This document shows, one piece after another, positions 54,971 through 63,132 of a DNA stretch of 64,000 nucleotides (positions are counted from its first letter, which is position 1; every line of letters begins with the position of its first letter). The notes beneath the pieces are model-generated. The model was not told the origin of the DNA. It was given only the letters and a program-made list of their open reading frames with translations, and searched no databases. Origin of the DNA: an uncultured Propionivibrio sp. (lineage in GTDB: Bacteria > Pseudomonadota > Gammaproteobacteria > Burkholderiales > Rhodocyclaceae); assembly GCF_963666255.1 (NCBI RefSeq), contig NZ_OY762656.1, forward strand, positions 744,001-808,000, given 5' to 3'. The position numbers and the translations under genes are program-made.

Positions 54971-56194
54971 TCATGGCGCCGATTTCGCCTGTGCGGCGAC
55001 GATCCGATGATGCAGCTTCACGCGCCAGGAAAAAACGGCGCCCAACACCGGAATCAGCGCCGCCGCCACGAAAAATAGCGTTTCGGCGCCGAGGTTCGAA
55101 AAAATGTGCGAGGAAATGAAGACACCGAGCGACTGCCCCAGGAAGAATGCCGACGCGAACAGGGAGACAGCGGTACCGCGCACGCTGGGCGCCATCTGGG
55201 TGGCATTGGTCTGCAGCGTATTGTGCAACTGGTAAAAACCGAGACCGGCCAGGAAGGTCAGGAACGGCGTCCACGCCCAGTGGTTTTCAGTCGCAAGGAT
55301 CAGCCAGGCAAGGGCCAGCATGACGCCGCCGACCCCGGCAAGCCCGGGCTCGCCGAGACGACGGACAAAATGCCGCGCGAATACGATGTAGAGAAAACCG
55401 CCGGCACCGAAAGCCATCATCATCACACCGGCCGTCGTCAGCGCCACGGAAAACCGGGTGTGCAGGAAAGTCGGAACAAAAGCCATCGGACCGAACACCA
55501 GCATCCCCTCGATGAACACAGTGATGAGCACGACGCGCGCCCACGGCGTCGCCAAAACCACGCCCACCTGCGTCAGGATCGAGGCGCGGACCAGAGGGTG
55601 CGCGGCGACATGCTGCGCCGAAGGATTGTTGCGCGCTTCCTGCAGCACGCGCCAACCGACGCCGAGAAAGATTGTCGCGAGAAAGGCAAAGGCCCAACGC
55701 CAACCGAAAGTATCGGTAAATACGCCGCTGATGAACTGGCCGCTGACCAGACCCAGAATCTGTCCGCCCAGGAATCGGGCCAGCGTTGCCTGCCGATGCT
55801 CGTAGGCGACCGTATCACCAATCCACGCCATCGACAGCGGAATGATGCCGGCGGCCGTCATGCCGGACAAGAAACGCGCGACCACCAGCCAATCGAGCGA
55901 CCCGGCGAAGGCAGCCGCCAGCGTCCCCGCCGTCGACGCCAGCGTGCAATAGGCGATCAACCGATACTTGCCGATGCGATCGCCGAGCGTTCCGAAAAAA
56001 GCCTGCAGCAGCCCGTAGGCGATTGCAAAAAAGGAGACAACATGACTCGCCTCGACCGTACTCGTCGAAAAATGCTCCGCCAGCGCCGGCAGCATCGCAT
56101 CGCAAATCCGCATGGAGGCGGCACTGGCAAACGCGGCCATGGATAGCAACAGAATGGCCCGCGCACGGTGCGGATCGGAAAAGGGCGTCGTCAC
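54971..56194 (-). CDS. MFS-family transporter (drug-efflux type)
   Basis: A 407-residue membrane protein with about 12 helices. The loop after helix 2 has GDRIGKYRL, a typical MFS motif A. GTG at 56194 gives a start close to the first helix; the frame extends upstream without similarity. Substrate unknown. A perfect 18-bp palindrome about 140 bp upstream may be a regulator site. Confidence 0.83.
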   Translation of the reverse strand: MTTPFSDPHRARAILLLSMAAFASAASMRICDAMLPALAEHFSTSTVEASHVVSFFAIAYGLLQAFFGTLGDRIGKYRLIAYCTLASTAGTLAAAFAGSLDWLVVARFLSGMTAAGIIPLSMAWIGDTVAYEHRQATLARFLGGQILGLVSGQFISGVFTDTFGWRWAFAFLATIFLGVGWRVLQEARNNPSAQHVAAHPLVRASILTQVGVVLATPWARVVLITVFIEGMLVFGPMAFVPTFLHTRFSVALTTAGVMMMAFGAGGFLYIVFARHFVRRLGEPGLAGVGGVMLALAWLILATENHWAWTPFLTFLAGLGFYQLHNTLQTNATQMAPSVRGTAVSLFASAFFLGQSLGVFISSHIFSNLGAETLFFVAAALIPVLGAVFSWRVKLHHRIVAAQAKSAP

Positions 56195-56330
56195 GAAAAA
56201 ATTCCGGTCGAAAATGGATCGGCATGCATTATGCGCGATGTCACCCACCGTCGCGCAAGCTTTGCCGAAACCGGAACGACTGCTCCCGACCACTTGGCAA
56301 CACGCGTAACGAATTTGCTGCTAAAAACGA

Positions 56331-56348
56331 AAAGCGAGCGCTCGCTTT
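56331..56348. promoter_or_regulatory. Perfect 18-bp palindrome
   Basis: AAAGCGAGCGCTCGCTTT reads the same on both strands. It lies between the divergent MFS gene and the 59-residue protein gene. It could be an operator for a TetR-like regulator, but no such gene is in the window. Confidence 0.5.
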
Positions 56349-56470
56349 CGCCAAAAGACCGGCCTGACCATCTCACAAAACCGGCTACTACTTTAGTGGT
56401 ACCCATGCTAGAATTCGACGCCTTAAATTTCGACCACTCTCCCCTTTGGCCCACTCAAGGAGACCATTCG

Positions 56471-56650
56471 ATGAAAATGGAACACCTGCTCCCCGAACAA
56501 GCGCGCGCCTTTCTGGACAGCGCGAGTTATCTTGAACCTGTCATTCAGCAAGGCGAAGAAGCCGTGCACTTTGGCATCGACAACGTCGGGCGCGAATTCG
56601 TCATGATTGCGTCGATGATCGGCGACGTCTTCAAGCTCGGTTTCCTCTGA
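56471..56650 (+). CDS. Small conserved-looking protein, 59 residues, unknown function
   Basis: A short protein starting MKMEHLLPEQARAFLDSAS, with a hydrophobic C-terminal segment (FVMIASMIGDVFKLGFL). AAGGAG lies 8 bases before ATG at 56471, and TAGAAT at 56409-56414 may be its -10 element. The strong start signals support a real gene. No family is recognised. Confidence 0.6.
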   Translation: MKMEHLLPEQARAFLDSASYLEPVIQQGEEAVHFGIDNVGREFVMIASMIGDVFKLGFL

Positions 56651-56837
56651 GCGTTGCGGTGTCCGCGGAATCGGCGACATCCTCCGGTTCCACCTGTTCA
56701 TGACTTGACGCAACCGACGACGCGCCTGCAGACGCCGGCGTGCAGGATTCCGGCATACCCAGCGTCGGCGGCCGTCCACAAGCAACGCAATAGCCGCGCT
56801 TGTCGATGATGCAGTAGCCCAAACAGGGATAACGCAC
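56631..56837 (-). CDS. DUF1289-like small cysteine protein
   Basis: A small protein opening with YPCLGYCIIDKRGYCVACGR, which fits the DUF1289 pattern (PCxGxC...CxGCGR). The C-terminal tail is low-complexity. The start is unclear: GTG at 56837 places the motif at the N-terminus; TTG at 56861 would add eight residues. It ends inside the last 20 bases of the convergent 59-residue gene. Confidence 0.6.
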   Translation of the reverse strand: MRYPCLGYCIIDKRGYCVACGRPPTLGMPESCTPASAGASSVASSHEQVEPEDVADSADTATLRGNRA

Positions 56838-56884
56838 TGCCCCCCCACTATCGCCCGCCAACCGATGCGGGCACCGGTGGCCGC

Positions 56885-57112
56885 CTAGGCGTCATTTTTC
56901 GCTTCGACGGCATCGGCATCGGCCGGCGTTTCGTCGTCGACATCAAACCCCCAGTCGCCGTGACGATACCAGTCTTCGCCGAGCAGTTCGGCCGGATGCT
57001 GGGTGCGTCCGGAGCCATTGCCGCAGCCAAGCGAATCCCAGGGACAATAACGGTCGCAGCCCCAGCAGATACGCTCCGGGTGTTTGGGGTTCAGAGGGAA
57101 TTTCTTTGCCAT
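56885..57112 (-). CDS. DUF3079 domain protein
   Basis: A 75-residue protein starting MAKKFPLNPKHPERICWGC, then DRYCPWDSLGCGNGS and RTQHPAELLGEDW, which matches the DUF3079 family of betaproteobacteria. The conserved cysteines suggest metal or Fe-S binding; function is unknown. An acidic tail follows. Confidence 0.85.
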   Translation of the reverse strand: MAKKFPLNPKHPERICWGCDRYCPWDSLGCGNGSGRTQHPAELLGEDWYRHGDWGFDVDDETPADADAVEAKNDA

Positions 57113-57316
57113 GACTCGCTCTCAATCGGACAGCGACTGCCTTGACGCAGAAGCCCGTCCACACACCGCATAGAGTCGTTGCCAGACCAACAGGTTCCCC
57201 GGCGGCACGAACTGGCGACCAGTGATACACTACGAATCGTAAGGGGGTCGTCGTCATGCAAACCCCGGTTTGCAACCGCGTCGGCCCGGATTCAGCGCCA
57301 CCACAGGAGCGACAAC

Positions 57317-57736
57317 ATGGGCATTACAGAACAGGTCAAGAACAACCTCGAGCAAGGCAAGGAACTCGTCAAGAACAATATCGAATACGGCAAGGAACTC
57401 GTCGAGTCAGGCCTTGAAGGCGCCAAGGAAGCCCGCCGTGCGGTGCTCGAAGCCGAAGAGACCTCCGACATCCTGGCCGTGGCCGCTGAGCAGTCCTGGC
57501 AAGCCGCCAGCTTCGGCGTGCTGACCGGCGCCGTGCTCGGCGCGCTGGCCGACGACCGCAAGCCGGTGCGCGGCGTCATCGCCGGTGGCATTCTCGGTGC
57601 CGTGCTCGGTTTCGGCGCCAGCTTCGCCTGGAAGACCCGTCCGCTGACCGCTGCGATGGCACGTGAAGCCGGCAAGCGCATCGGCACCACGCGCGACAAA
57701 CACTGGCTGTCGAAGCACCCGATCAACTACGGCTGA
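57317..57736 (+). CDS. Membrane-associated protein with glycine-zipper segment, unknown function
   Basis: A 139-residue protein. The N-terminus has two imperfect repeats (EQGKELVKNN, EYGKELVESG) that look amphipathic. Residues about 70-110 are glycine-rich and hydrophobic (GVLTGAVLGALAD, GGILGAVLGFGASFAW), likely one or two membrane spans. AGGAG precedes ATG at 57317. Similar proteins occur as stress or cell-envelope proteins, but I assign no function. Confidence 0.72.
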   Translation: MGITEQVKNNLEQGKELVKNNIEYGKELVESGLEGAKEARRAVLEAEETSDILAVAAEQSWQAASFGVLTGAVLGALADDRKPVRGVIAGGILGAVLGFGASFAWKTRPLTAAMAREAGKRIGTTRDKHWLSKHPINYG

Positions 57737-57766
57737 TCGTCACTCGGCGCTTTCCAGATACACCCT

Positions 57767-57792
57767 CGTCTGCCGGAGAAATCCGGCAGACG
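57767..57792. terminator. 11-bp perfect hairpin between convergent genes
   Basis: CGTCTGCCGGA pairs perfectly with TCCGGCAGACG over a GAAA tetraloop. It lies between the ends of the glycine-zipper gene and cobQ. No T-run follows, so it may stall transcription or protect 3' ends rather than act as a classical terminator. Confidence 0.5.
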
Positions 57793-57802
57793 CTTATGGG
57801 CC

Positions 57803-59293
57803 TCAGGCAGGCGTCTTGTTCGGCCGGATACACGGGAACCACTCAGCCAGCCGCGCCAGGTCCATGTGCTCCTCGACGGCATCGGCCAGACGATCGAGGT
57901 CGCGCTCGCGCCTTTCGACCGGATCGAAACGCGCACCCGGCGTATGCCCCGCCCAGGCGATCAGCGCATTGAGCGCATCGGGCTGGTCGAACAATCCATG
58001 GCAGTAGGTCGCCAGCACCTGGCCATCTTCCGAAATCGCGCCTTCGGGCGATCCGCCCAACTGCGTCGACGGCCGTGACAGCGCCGGACCGTGCGTCACA
58101 CCCATGTGGATCCGGTAGCCCTCAATCGCTGGCGTCCCCGGCAGGGTCAATGTTCCGCGGACGTTTTCCAGCCGCTTCTCGGCGGCCAGCGTCGTCTCGA
58201 AATCAAGCAGGCCGAGCCCCGGCGCGCTGCCGGGCGCGCCTTCCAGCCCTTGCGGGTCGTTCAGCTGACGGCCAAGCATCTGCAACCCACCGCAGATACC
58301 GATCAGCTTGCCGCCGTAGCGCAGATGACGCTGGATCGCTTCTTCCCAGCCCATTTCACGCAGCCAGTCGAGGTCGGCCTGGACCGCCTTTGAACCGCCG
58401 AGCACGATCAGATCGCAGGGTGGCACCGGGTCGTGCGCGCCGACGATGGTGAAATCGACTTCCGGGTGATAGCGCAGCGGGTCGAAATCGTTGTGGTTCG
58501 ACAGGCGCGGATACGCCGGCGCGACCACCTTGAGCTTGGCGTTTTCCTTTTCGAGCTTGCCGCGCGGCAGCGCGTCCTCGGCATCGAGATACAGCCCGTG
58601 CAGATACGGCAGCACACCGAGCACCGGCTTGCCGGTCCTTTCTTCGAGCCAGCGCAAGCCGGGTTCAAGCAGCGACATGTCGCCGCGGAAGCGGTTGATG
58701 ACGAAGCCCTTGACGCGCGCCTGCTCGCTCGGCGACAGCAGTTCCAGCGTGCCGACGAGATGGGCGAAGACGCCGCCACGATCGATGTCGGCGACGATGA
58801 TCACCGGACAATCGACCACTTCGGCGAAGCCCATGTTGGCGATGTCACGGGCACGCAGATTGATCTCGGCCGGACTGCCGGCGCCTTCGACGACGATGCA
58901 GTCGTAGGCTTCGTTGAGACGTTGCCAGGAGTCAAGCACGGCCTTCATCGCCCGCGGCTTGTACTCGTGGTAATCGCGGGCGTTCAGGTCGGCATGCGCC
59001 TTGCCCTGGATGATCACCTGCGCATGCCGGTCGGTCGAGGGCTTGAGCAGGATCGGATTGAAATCGATATGCGCCGGCACGCGCGCGGCCAGGGCTTGCA
59101 ACGCCTGGGCACGGCCGATTTCGCCGCCATCGACGGTGACGGCCGAATTGAGCGCCATATTCTGCGGTTTGAACGGTGCGACGCGCAGCCCGCGACGGGC
59201 CAGAACGCGGCAGATGGCGGCCGCCAGCACCGATTTTCCGGCGTCGGACGTGCAGCCCTGGATCATCAGGGAGGGAACAGTTTTTTGTGACAT
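57803..59293 (-). CDS. cobQ: Cobyric acid synthase
   Basis: A 496-residue glutamine-dependent amidotransferase that amidates four side chains of adenosylcobyrinic acid a,c-diamide. The N-terminal synthetase domain has [15 protein letters not shown] and [10 protein letters not shown]; the C-terminal glutaminase domain has the catalytic Cys in [10 protein letters not shown] and His in TYCHGLFD. Length is standard. It is divergent from cbiB, 56 bp apart. Confidence 0.95.
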   Translation of the reverse strand: MSQKTVPSLMIQGCTSDAGKSVLAAAICRVLARRGLRVAPFKPQNMALNSAVTVDGGEIGRAQALQALAARVPAHIDFNPILLKPSTDRHAQVIIQGKAHADLNARDYHEYKPRAMKAVLDSWQRLNEAYDCIVVEGAGSPAEINLRARDIANMGFAEVVDCPVIIVADIDRGGVFAHLVGTLELLSPSEQARVKGFVINRFRGDMSLLEPGLRWLEERTGKPVLGVLPYLHGLYLDAEDALPRGKLEKENAKLKVVAPAYPRLSNHNDFDPLRYHPEVDFTIVGAHDPVPPCDLIVLGGSKAVQADLDWLREMGWEEAIQRHLRYGGKLIGICGGLQMLGRQLNDPQGLEGAPGSAPGLGLLDFETTLAAEKRLENVRGTLTLPGTPAIEGYRIHMGVTHGPALSRPSTQLGGSPEGAISEDGQVLATYCHGLFDQPDALNALIAWAGHTPGARFDPVERRERDLDRLADAVEEHMDLARLAEWFPCIRPNKTPA

Positions 59294-59349
59294 GGTTAGC
59301 GGTTTTTCAAGGTAAGTCGTAGAATTGCGTCCTTTTCCGCCATTCTCTC

Positions 59350-60306
59350 ATGCTTGCCCCGTTTTCACTCGACCTGCCGTTCGCGGGCGTTCCATCGACG
59401 CTGTGGCTGCCCCTCGCGGCGCTCGCGGCGGTGGTCCTTGACCGCCTGCTCGGCGAAATGCGGCACGCACATCCGCTGGTCGGCTTCGGGAACCTGGCGA
59501 GCGCCGTCGAACACCGGCTGAATGGCGGCCGAGCCCGCATCCTGCGTGGCGCCCTTGCCTGGATGCTCGTCGTCCTGCCCTGGGTCGCCCTCGCCGTCTG
59601 GGCCAAACGTTACGATTTCATCGGCTGGCTGACCGATGTCGCACTGCTCTATCTCGCCCTCGGCGGCCGCGCCCTGCACGAACACGCCGAGCACGTCGGC
59701 GCCGACCTCGCCGCCGGCGACCTCGCCAGCGCCCGCAAGCATGTCGGCTGGATCGTCTCGCGCAACACCGAAGAACTGGACGAATCGGGCGTCGCCAAGG
59801 CCTGCATCGAATCTACGCTCGAAAACGGCAACGACGCGATCTTCGGCGCGCTCTTCTGGTTCATGCTCTTCGGCGGCGCCGGCGCCGTGCTCTTCCGCCT
59901 GGCCAACACGCTCGACGCGATGTGGGGCTACCGCACCCCGCGCTTCCTCGAATTCGGCCGCGTCGCCGCCCGCCTCGACGACGCCCTCAACTATTTCCCG
60001 GCGCGCCTGACGGCGCTCTCCTACGCCCTGATGGGACAGACCGCCCGCGCCCTGCGCTGCTGGCGCGCGCAGGCGCCGATCTGGGACAGCCCCAACGCCG
60101 GGCCGGTGATGTCGTCCGGCGCCGGCAGCCTCGGCCTCGCCCTTGGCGGCGCCGCGATCTACCACGGCCAACTGGAAGAACGTCCGGTGCTCGGTGAAGG
60201 TCGCCCCGCCCGCGGCGAAGACATCCCGCGCGCGCTGGCGCTGGTACGCCGCAGCCTGGCGCTGTGGCTCGTCATATACCTCATGCTGGGAGCCGCCTGT
60301 GCTTGA
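59350..60306 (+). CDS. cbiB: Adenosylcobinamide-phosphate synthase
   Basis: A 318-residue inner-membrane protein (CbiB/CobD family) that attaches aminopropanol phosphate to cobyric acid. Family blocks include LDRLLGEMRHAHPLVGFG, GWIVSRNTEELDESG, ESTLENGNDAIFGALFW and the C-terminal GPVMSSGAGSLGLALGG. It overlaps the next gene by 8 bases. Confidence 0.93.
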   Translation: MLAPFSLDLPFAGVPSTLWLPLAALAAVVLDRLLGEMRHAHPLVGFGNLASAVEHRLNGGRARILRGALAWMLVVLPWVALAVWAKRYDFIGWLTDVALLYLALGGRALHEHAEHVGADLAAGDLASARKHVGWIVSRNTEELDESGVAKACIESTLENGNDAIFGALFWFMLFGGAGAVLFRLANTLDAMWGYRTPRFLEFGRVAARLDDALNYFPARLTALSYALMGQTARALRCWRAQAPIWDSPNAGPVMSSGAGSLGLALGGAAIYHGQLEERPVLGEGRPARGEDIPRALALVRRSLALWLVIYLMLGAACA

Positions 60307-61297
60307 ACATGGTGGACGCCTGCTGGCTGCGGCCAAGGCACACAACATCCCGGTCGAGCGCTGGGTCGACCTGTCGACCGGCATCAACCCCGAGACCTAC
60401 CCGATCCCGGCCATCGATCCGGCCTGCTGGAATCGCCTGCCCGAAGACAACGACGGACTCGAAGAGGCTGCCTCCGCCTACTTCGGCAACGATCGCCTGC
60501 TCGCGCTGTCCGGTTCGCAGGCGGCGATCCAGACGCTGCCGCTGTTCTTCGCCCCGCAGGTGATCGCCTGCGTCGCACCGATCTACGAGGAACACCCGCA
60601 CGCCTGGGAGCGCGCCGGCCATCGCGTGCGGCGACTGCCGACGCTCGCCCGCGCGCTCGCGGCGGCGACACCGCTGGTCCTCATCTGCAACCCGAACAAC
60701 CCGACCGGCAACGCGACACCGCACGACGTTGTTATCGACGCCGCCGACCAGTTGCGGCGGCGCGGCGGCTGGCTGATCGTCGACGAAGCCTTCGGCGACG
60801 CCAGTCCGCAGGACAATGTCGTCGATCTGGCCGGCAGCGAGGCCGCGCCGAACCTGATCGTTCTGCGCTCGCTCGGCAAGTTCTTCGGCCTCGCCGGCGC
60901 CCGCGTCGGCTTCGTCTTCGGCGTCGCCGAAAAACTCGACGCCCTGCGCGAAAAACTCGGCCCCTGGCCGCTCTCCCACCCGGCGCGCTTCGTCGCGCGC
61001 CACGCGCTTGCCGATACGGCCTGGCAGGAGGGTGCGCGGCAACGCCTGATGGCCGCTTCGGTCCGCCTCGAACTGGCGCTCGCGCCGCTGGGCGAGGTTC
61101 AGCGCACGGCCCTGTTCTGCACCGTCAAGACGGCACAGGCCAGCGCACTCGCCGAGCATTTCGCCCGCCATGCCATCCTCGTGCGACGTTTCGACGCGCA
61201 CGGGCTGATCCGCTTCGGCCTGCCCGGCAACGAAAGCGAATGGGAACGGCTTGATGCCGCGCTGGCGCAGCTGAGCGCCGCCTTGACGCTGTCCTGA
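60299..61297 (+). CDS. cobC: Threonine-phosphate decarboxylase (B12 synthesis)
   Basis: A 332-residue PLP enzyme of the aminotransferase class I fold that makes (R)-1-amino-2-propanol phosphate for cobinamide. It begins with HGGRLLAAA and LSTGINP, and contains ICNPNNPTGN and the PLP lysine in RSLGKFFGLAGARVGF. GTG at 60299 overlaps the cbiB stop. The gene is called cobD or cobC depending on the organism; the reaction is the same. Confidence 0.9.
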   Translation: MLEHGGRLLAAAKAHNIPVERWVDLSTGINPETYPIPAIDPACWNRLPEDNDGLEEAASAYFGNDRLLALSGSQAAIQTLPLFFAPQVIACVAPIYEEHPHAWERAGHRVRRLPTLARALAAATPLVLICNPNNPTGNATPHDVVIDAADQLRRRGGWLIVDEAFGDASPQDNVVDLAGSEAAPNLIVLRSLGKFFGLAGARVGFVFGVAEKLDALREKLGPWPLSHPARFVARHALADTAWQEGARQRLMAASVRLELALAPLGEVQRTALFCTVKTAQASALAEHFARHAILVRRFDAHGLIRFGLPGNESEWERLDAALAQLSAALTLS

Positions 61298-61324
61298 CAA
61301 CAACGGGATAATTCGCGTTCCGTT

Positions 61325-61482
61325 CGGTTCGATGAAACGGAACACGGTGAAAATCCGTGGCGGGCCCGCCGCTGTATCCGGGGACGAATGCTGCACGGTC
61401 ACACGACCAGCCACTGGGGGATATGCCTTCGGGAAGGCGCAGCAATTCGGTTGATCCGGGAGCCAGAAGACGTCTCGAACCG
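61325..61482 (+). promoter_or_regulatory. Cobalamin riboswitch
   Basis: A B12 aptamer with the conserved blocks AACACGGTGAAAATCCGTGG, GCCACTGGG, CTTCGGGAAGGC and a B12-box variant GAGCCAGAAGAC. The closing stem is CGGTTCGA (61325-61332) with TCGAACCG (61475-61482), a perfect 8-bp match. It lies in the 282-bp leader of the small-peptide gene, so it likely shuts off the peptide, radical SAM and cobT genes when cobalamin is plentiful. Whether it acts on transcription or translation is not clear; the ribosome-binding site is 85 bases further on. Confidence 0.93.
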
Positions 61483-61579
61483 TGCAGAACAAGAAAGAAG
61501 CCGCATCCCCGCCGGCCGTCGCCGTGCGCCTGCGCGCCTCTTGTCCTGATGACCCATGCACTGTCCCGAGGAGAGGATC

Positions 61580-61729
61580 ATGTCGCCACAACAGCCCGCC
61601 CAGCCGGCCAACCAGGCCACTTCCCCAACGACCGCCCCCGTCGCGAGCATCGCGATGCGCAAGCGTTGCCATCCCGATGGCATCGGCCTGTCGCATTACG
61701 TACTGATGGACCGGAAAGCGGCCAAGTAA
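61580..61729 (+). CDS. Putative modified-peptide precursor (CbpA-like), 49 residues
   Basis: A 49-residue peptide with a low-complexity Gln/Pro/Ala/Thr-rich N-terminal half and a distinct C-terminal core of which RKRCHPDGIGLSHYV is the centre; a single Cys is at position 30, and KAAK ends the peptide. GAGGAGAGG precedes ATG at 61580 and the stop is directly followed by the radical SAM start (TAA then ATG). The location after a cobalamin riboswitch and before a SPASM radical SAM enzyme fits the predicted CbpA peptides known from genome mining; that assignment is from memory and untested. Confidence 0.72.
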   Translation: MSPQQPAQPANQATSPTTAPVASIAMRKRCHPDGIGLSHYVLMDRKAAK

Positions 61730-63106
61730 ATGAAAGTTGCCGAACTGACGCGGGCCGCGGGCCCGCTTTTGGCCGTCGACATCGAACACGGAACCCATGC
61801 CGCTGTCATTGAGCCGAATTCGGCTTTCTGGATGCTGGTCGACAAGCACCGCATCGACGAAGCCACTGCCGATCACCTGCCAATGATGCAGGCCTGGCGC
61901 GATCAGGCCGACGATTTCGCCCGCGAAATGCAGGCCCTGCGTTTCGGCCTGACGCCCTCCGGCGTCTACCTGAACCCGACCGAGCGTTGCAACCTCGATT
62001 GCAGCTATTGCTATCTGCCGCGTTCGCAACGACGCGATGGCCAGCGCATGACGACCGACCGGTTGCTCGGCGCGCTCGAACGCCTGCGCGACTACTTCCG
62101 CACGGTGATGCCGTCGGGCCGCCTGCCGCGAGCGATTTTCCATGGCGCCGAGCCGCTGATGAACCGCGACGCCGTCTTCGCCGCGATCGACGCCTTCGGC
62201 GCCGACTTCGACTTCGGCGTGCAGACCAACGCCACCCTGCTCGATGACAGTGCCATCGAATTCCTGACGGCGCGCAACGTCAGCATCGGCCTCTCGCTCG
62301 ACGGGCCGCTCGCCGGCATCACCGACGCCACGCGCAAAACCTGGGCAGGCAAAAGCGTTCATGACAAAGTGCTGGATGCGATGGCACGCCTGCGCGGCTA
62401 CGGTTCTTGGAGCGTGATCGCCACCTGCACGACGGAAAACCTGCCGCATCTCAACGCGCTCGTCGATCTTTTCTACGCCGCCGAAGTGCCGACTTGCATG
62501 CTCAATGCATTGCGCTGCACGCTGCCCGACGCCCGCACGGTGAAGCCCGATGATACGACGATGGCGAGCGCCTTCATCGCCGCGCTCGAGCATTCGCACG
62601 CGCTGTTCCGCGAGACCGGCCGCAAGCTCGTCGTCGCCAACTTCGCCAACATCCTGATCGGCATCCTCGCGCCGACGGCGCGACGGCTGATGTGCGACCT
62701 CTCGCCCTGCGGCGGCGGCCGCGCCTTCTTCGCGCTCGCCGCCGACGGCAGCCTCTATCCGTGCAGCGAATTCATCGGCCTGCCGCGCTTCAACGGCGGC
62801 AACCTGTTCGATGACCGTGGCATCGAGACGGCACTCGCTTCCGAAGCGTTCCGCAGCGTCACCGCGCGCAACGTCGATACCTTCGCGCCGTGCAACGACT
62901 GTCCGATCCGGCACTTCTGCGGCTCGCCCTGCCCGGCCGAAGCGCACGAAATGAACGGCGGCATGGACCGCACCGGCGCCTTCTGCGGCTTCTACAAGGC
63001 GCAGGTCCGTTACGCGCTGCGCCTGATCGCCGACGGCAGGGCCGACGATTTTCTCTGGGACGGCTGGGACGACGCCACGGAAACCGTCTTCAGCCATTTC
63101 GGATAA
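61730..63106 (+). CDS. Peptide-modifying radical SAM/SPASM enzyme (CbpB-like)
   Basis: A 458-residue radical SAM enzyme. The N-terminal 80 residues may bind the peptide; the [4Fe-4S]-SAM motif CNLDCSYC is at Cys87, Cys91 and Cys94. A SPASM-type C-terminus holds many cysteines between about 323 and 419 ([35 protein letters not shown]) for auxiliary clusters, as in peptide maturases and sulfatase maturases. It begins immediately after the stop of the 49-residue peptide. It probably installs a modification on that peptide; a link to cobalamin or cobalt handling is inferred from the riboswitch and neighbours. Confidence 0.86.
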   Translation: MKVAELTRAAGPLLAVDIEHGTHAAVIEPNSAFWMLVDKHRIDEATADHLPMMQAWRDQADDFAREMQALRFGLTPSGVYLNPTERCNLDCSYCYLPRSQRRDGQRMTTDRLLGALERLRDYFRTVMPSGRLPRAIFHGAEPLMNRDAVFAAIDAFGADFDFGVQTNATLLDDSAIEFLTARNVSIGLSLDGPLAGITDATRKTWAGKSVHDKVLDAMARLRGYGSWSVIATCTTENLPHLNALVDLFYAAEVPTCMLNALRCTLPDARTVKPDDTTMASAFIAALEHSHALFRETGRKLVVANFANILIGILAPTARRLMCDLSPCGGGRAFFALAADGSLYPCSEFIGLPRFNGGNLFDDRGIETALASEAFRSVTARNVDTFAPCNDCPIRHFCGSPCPAEAHEMNGGMDRTGAFCGFYKAQVRYALRLIADGRADDFLWDGWDDATETVFSHFG

Positions 63107-63132
63107 CCCGCATTCCTCAGGATTCCATCATC

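Noticed and set aside
60281-63097. Long open frame on the minus strand opposite cobC, the riboswitch and the radical SAM gene
   Set aside because: It runs through the riboswitch and has no domain; an artefact of GC-rich codon use.
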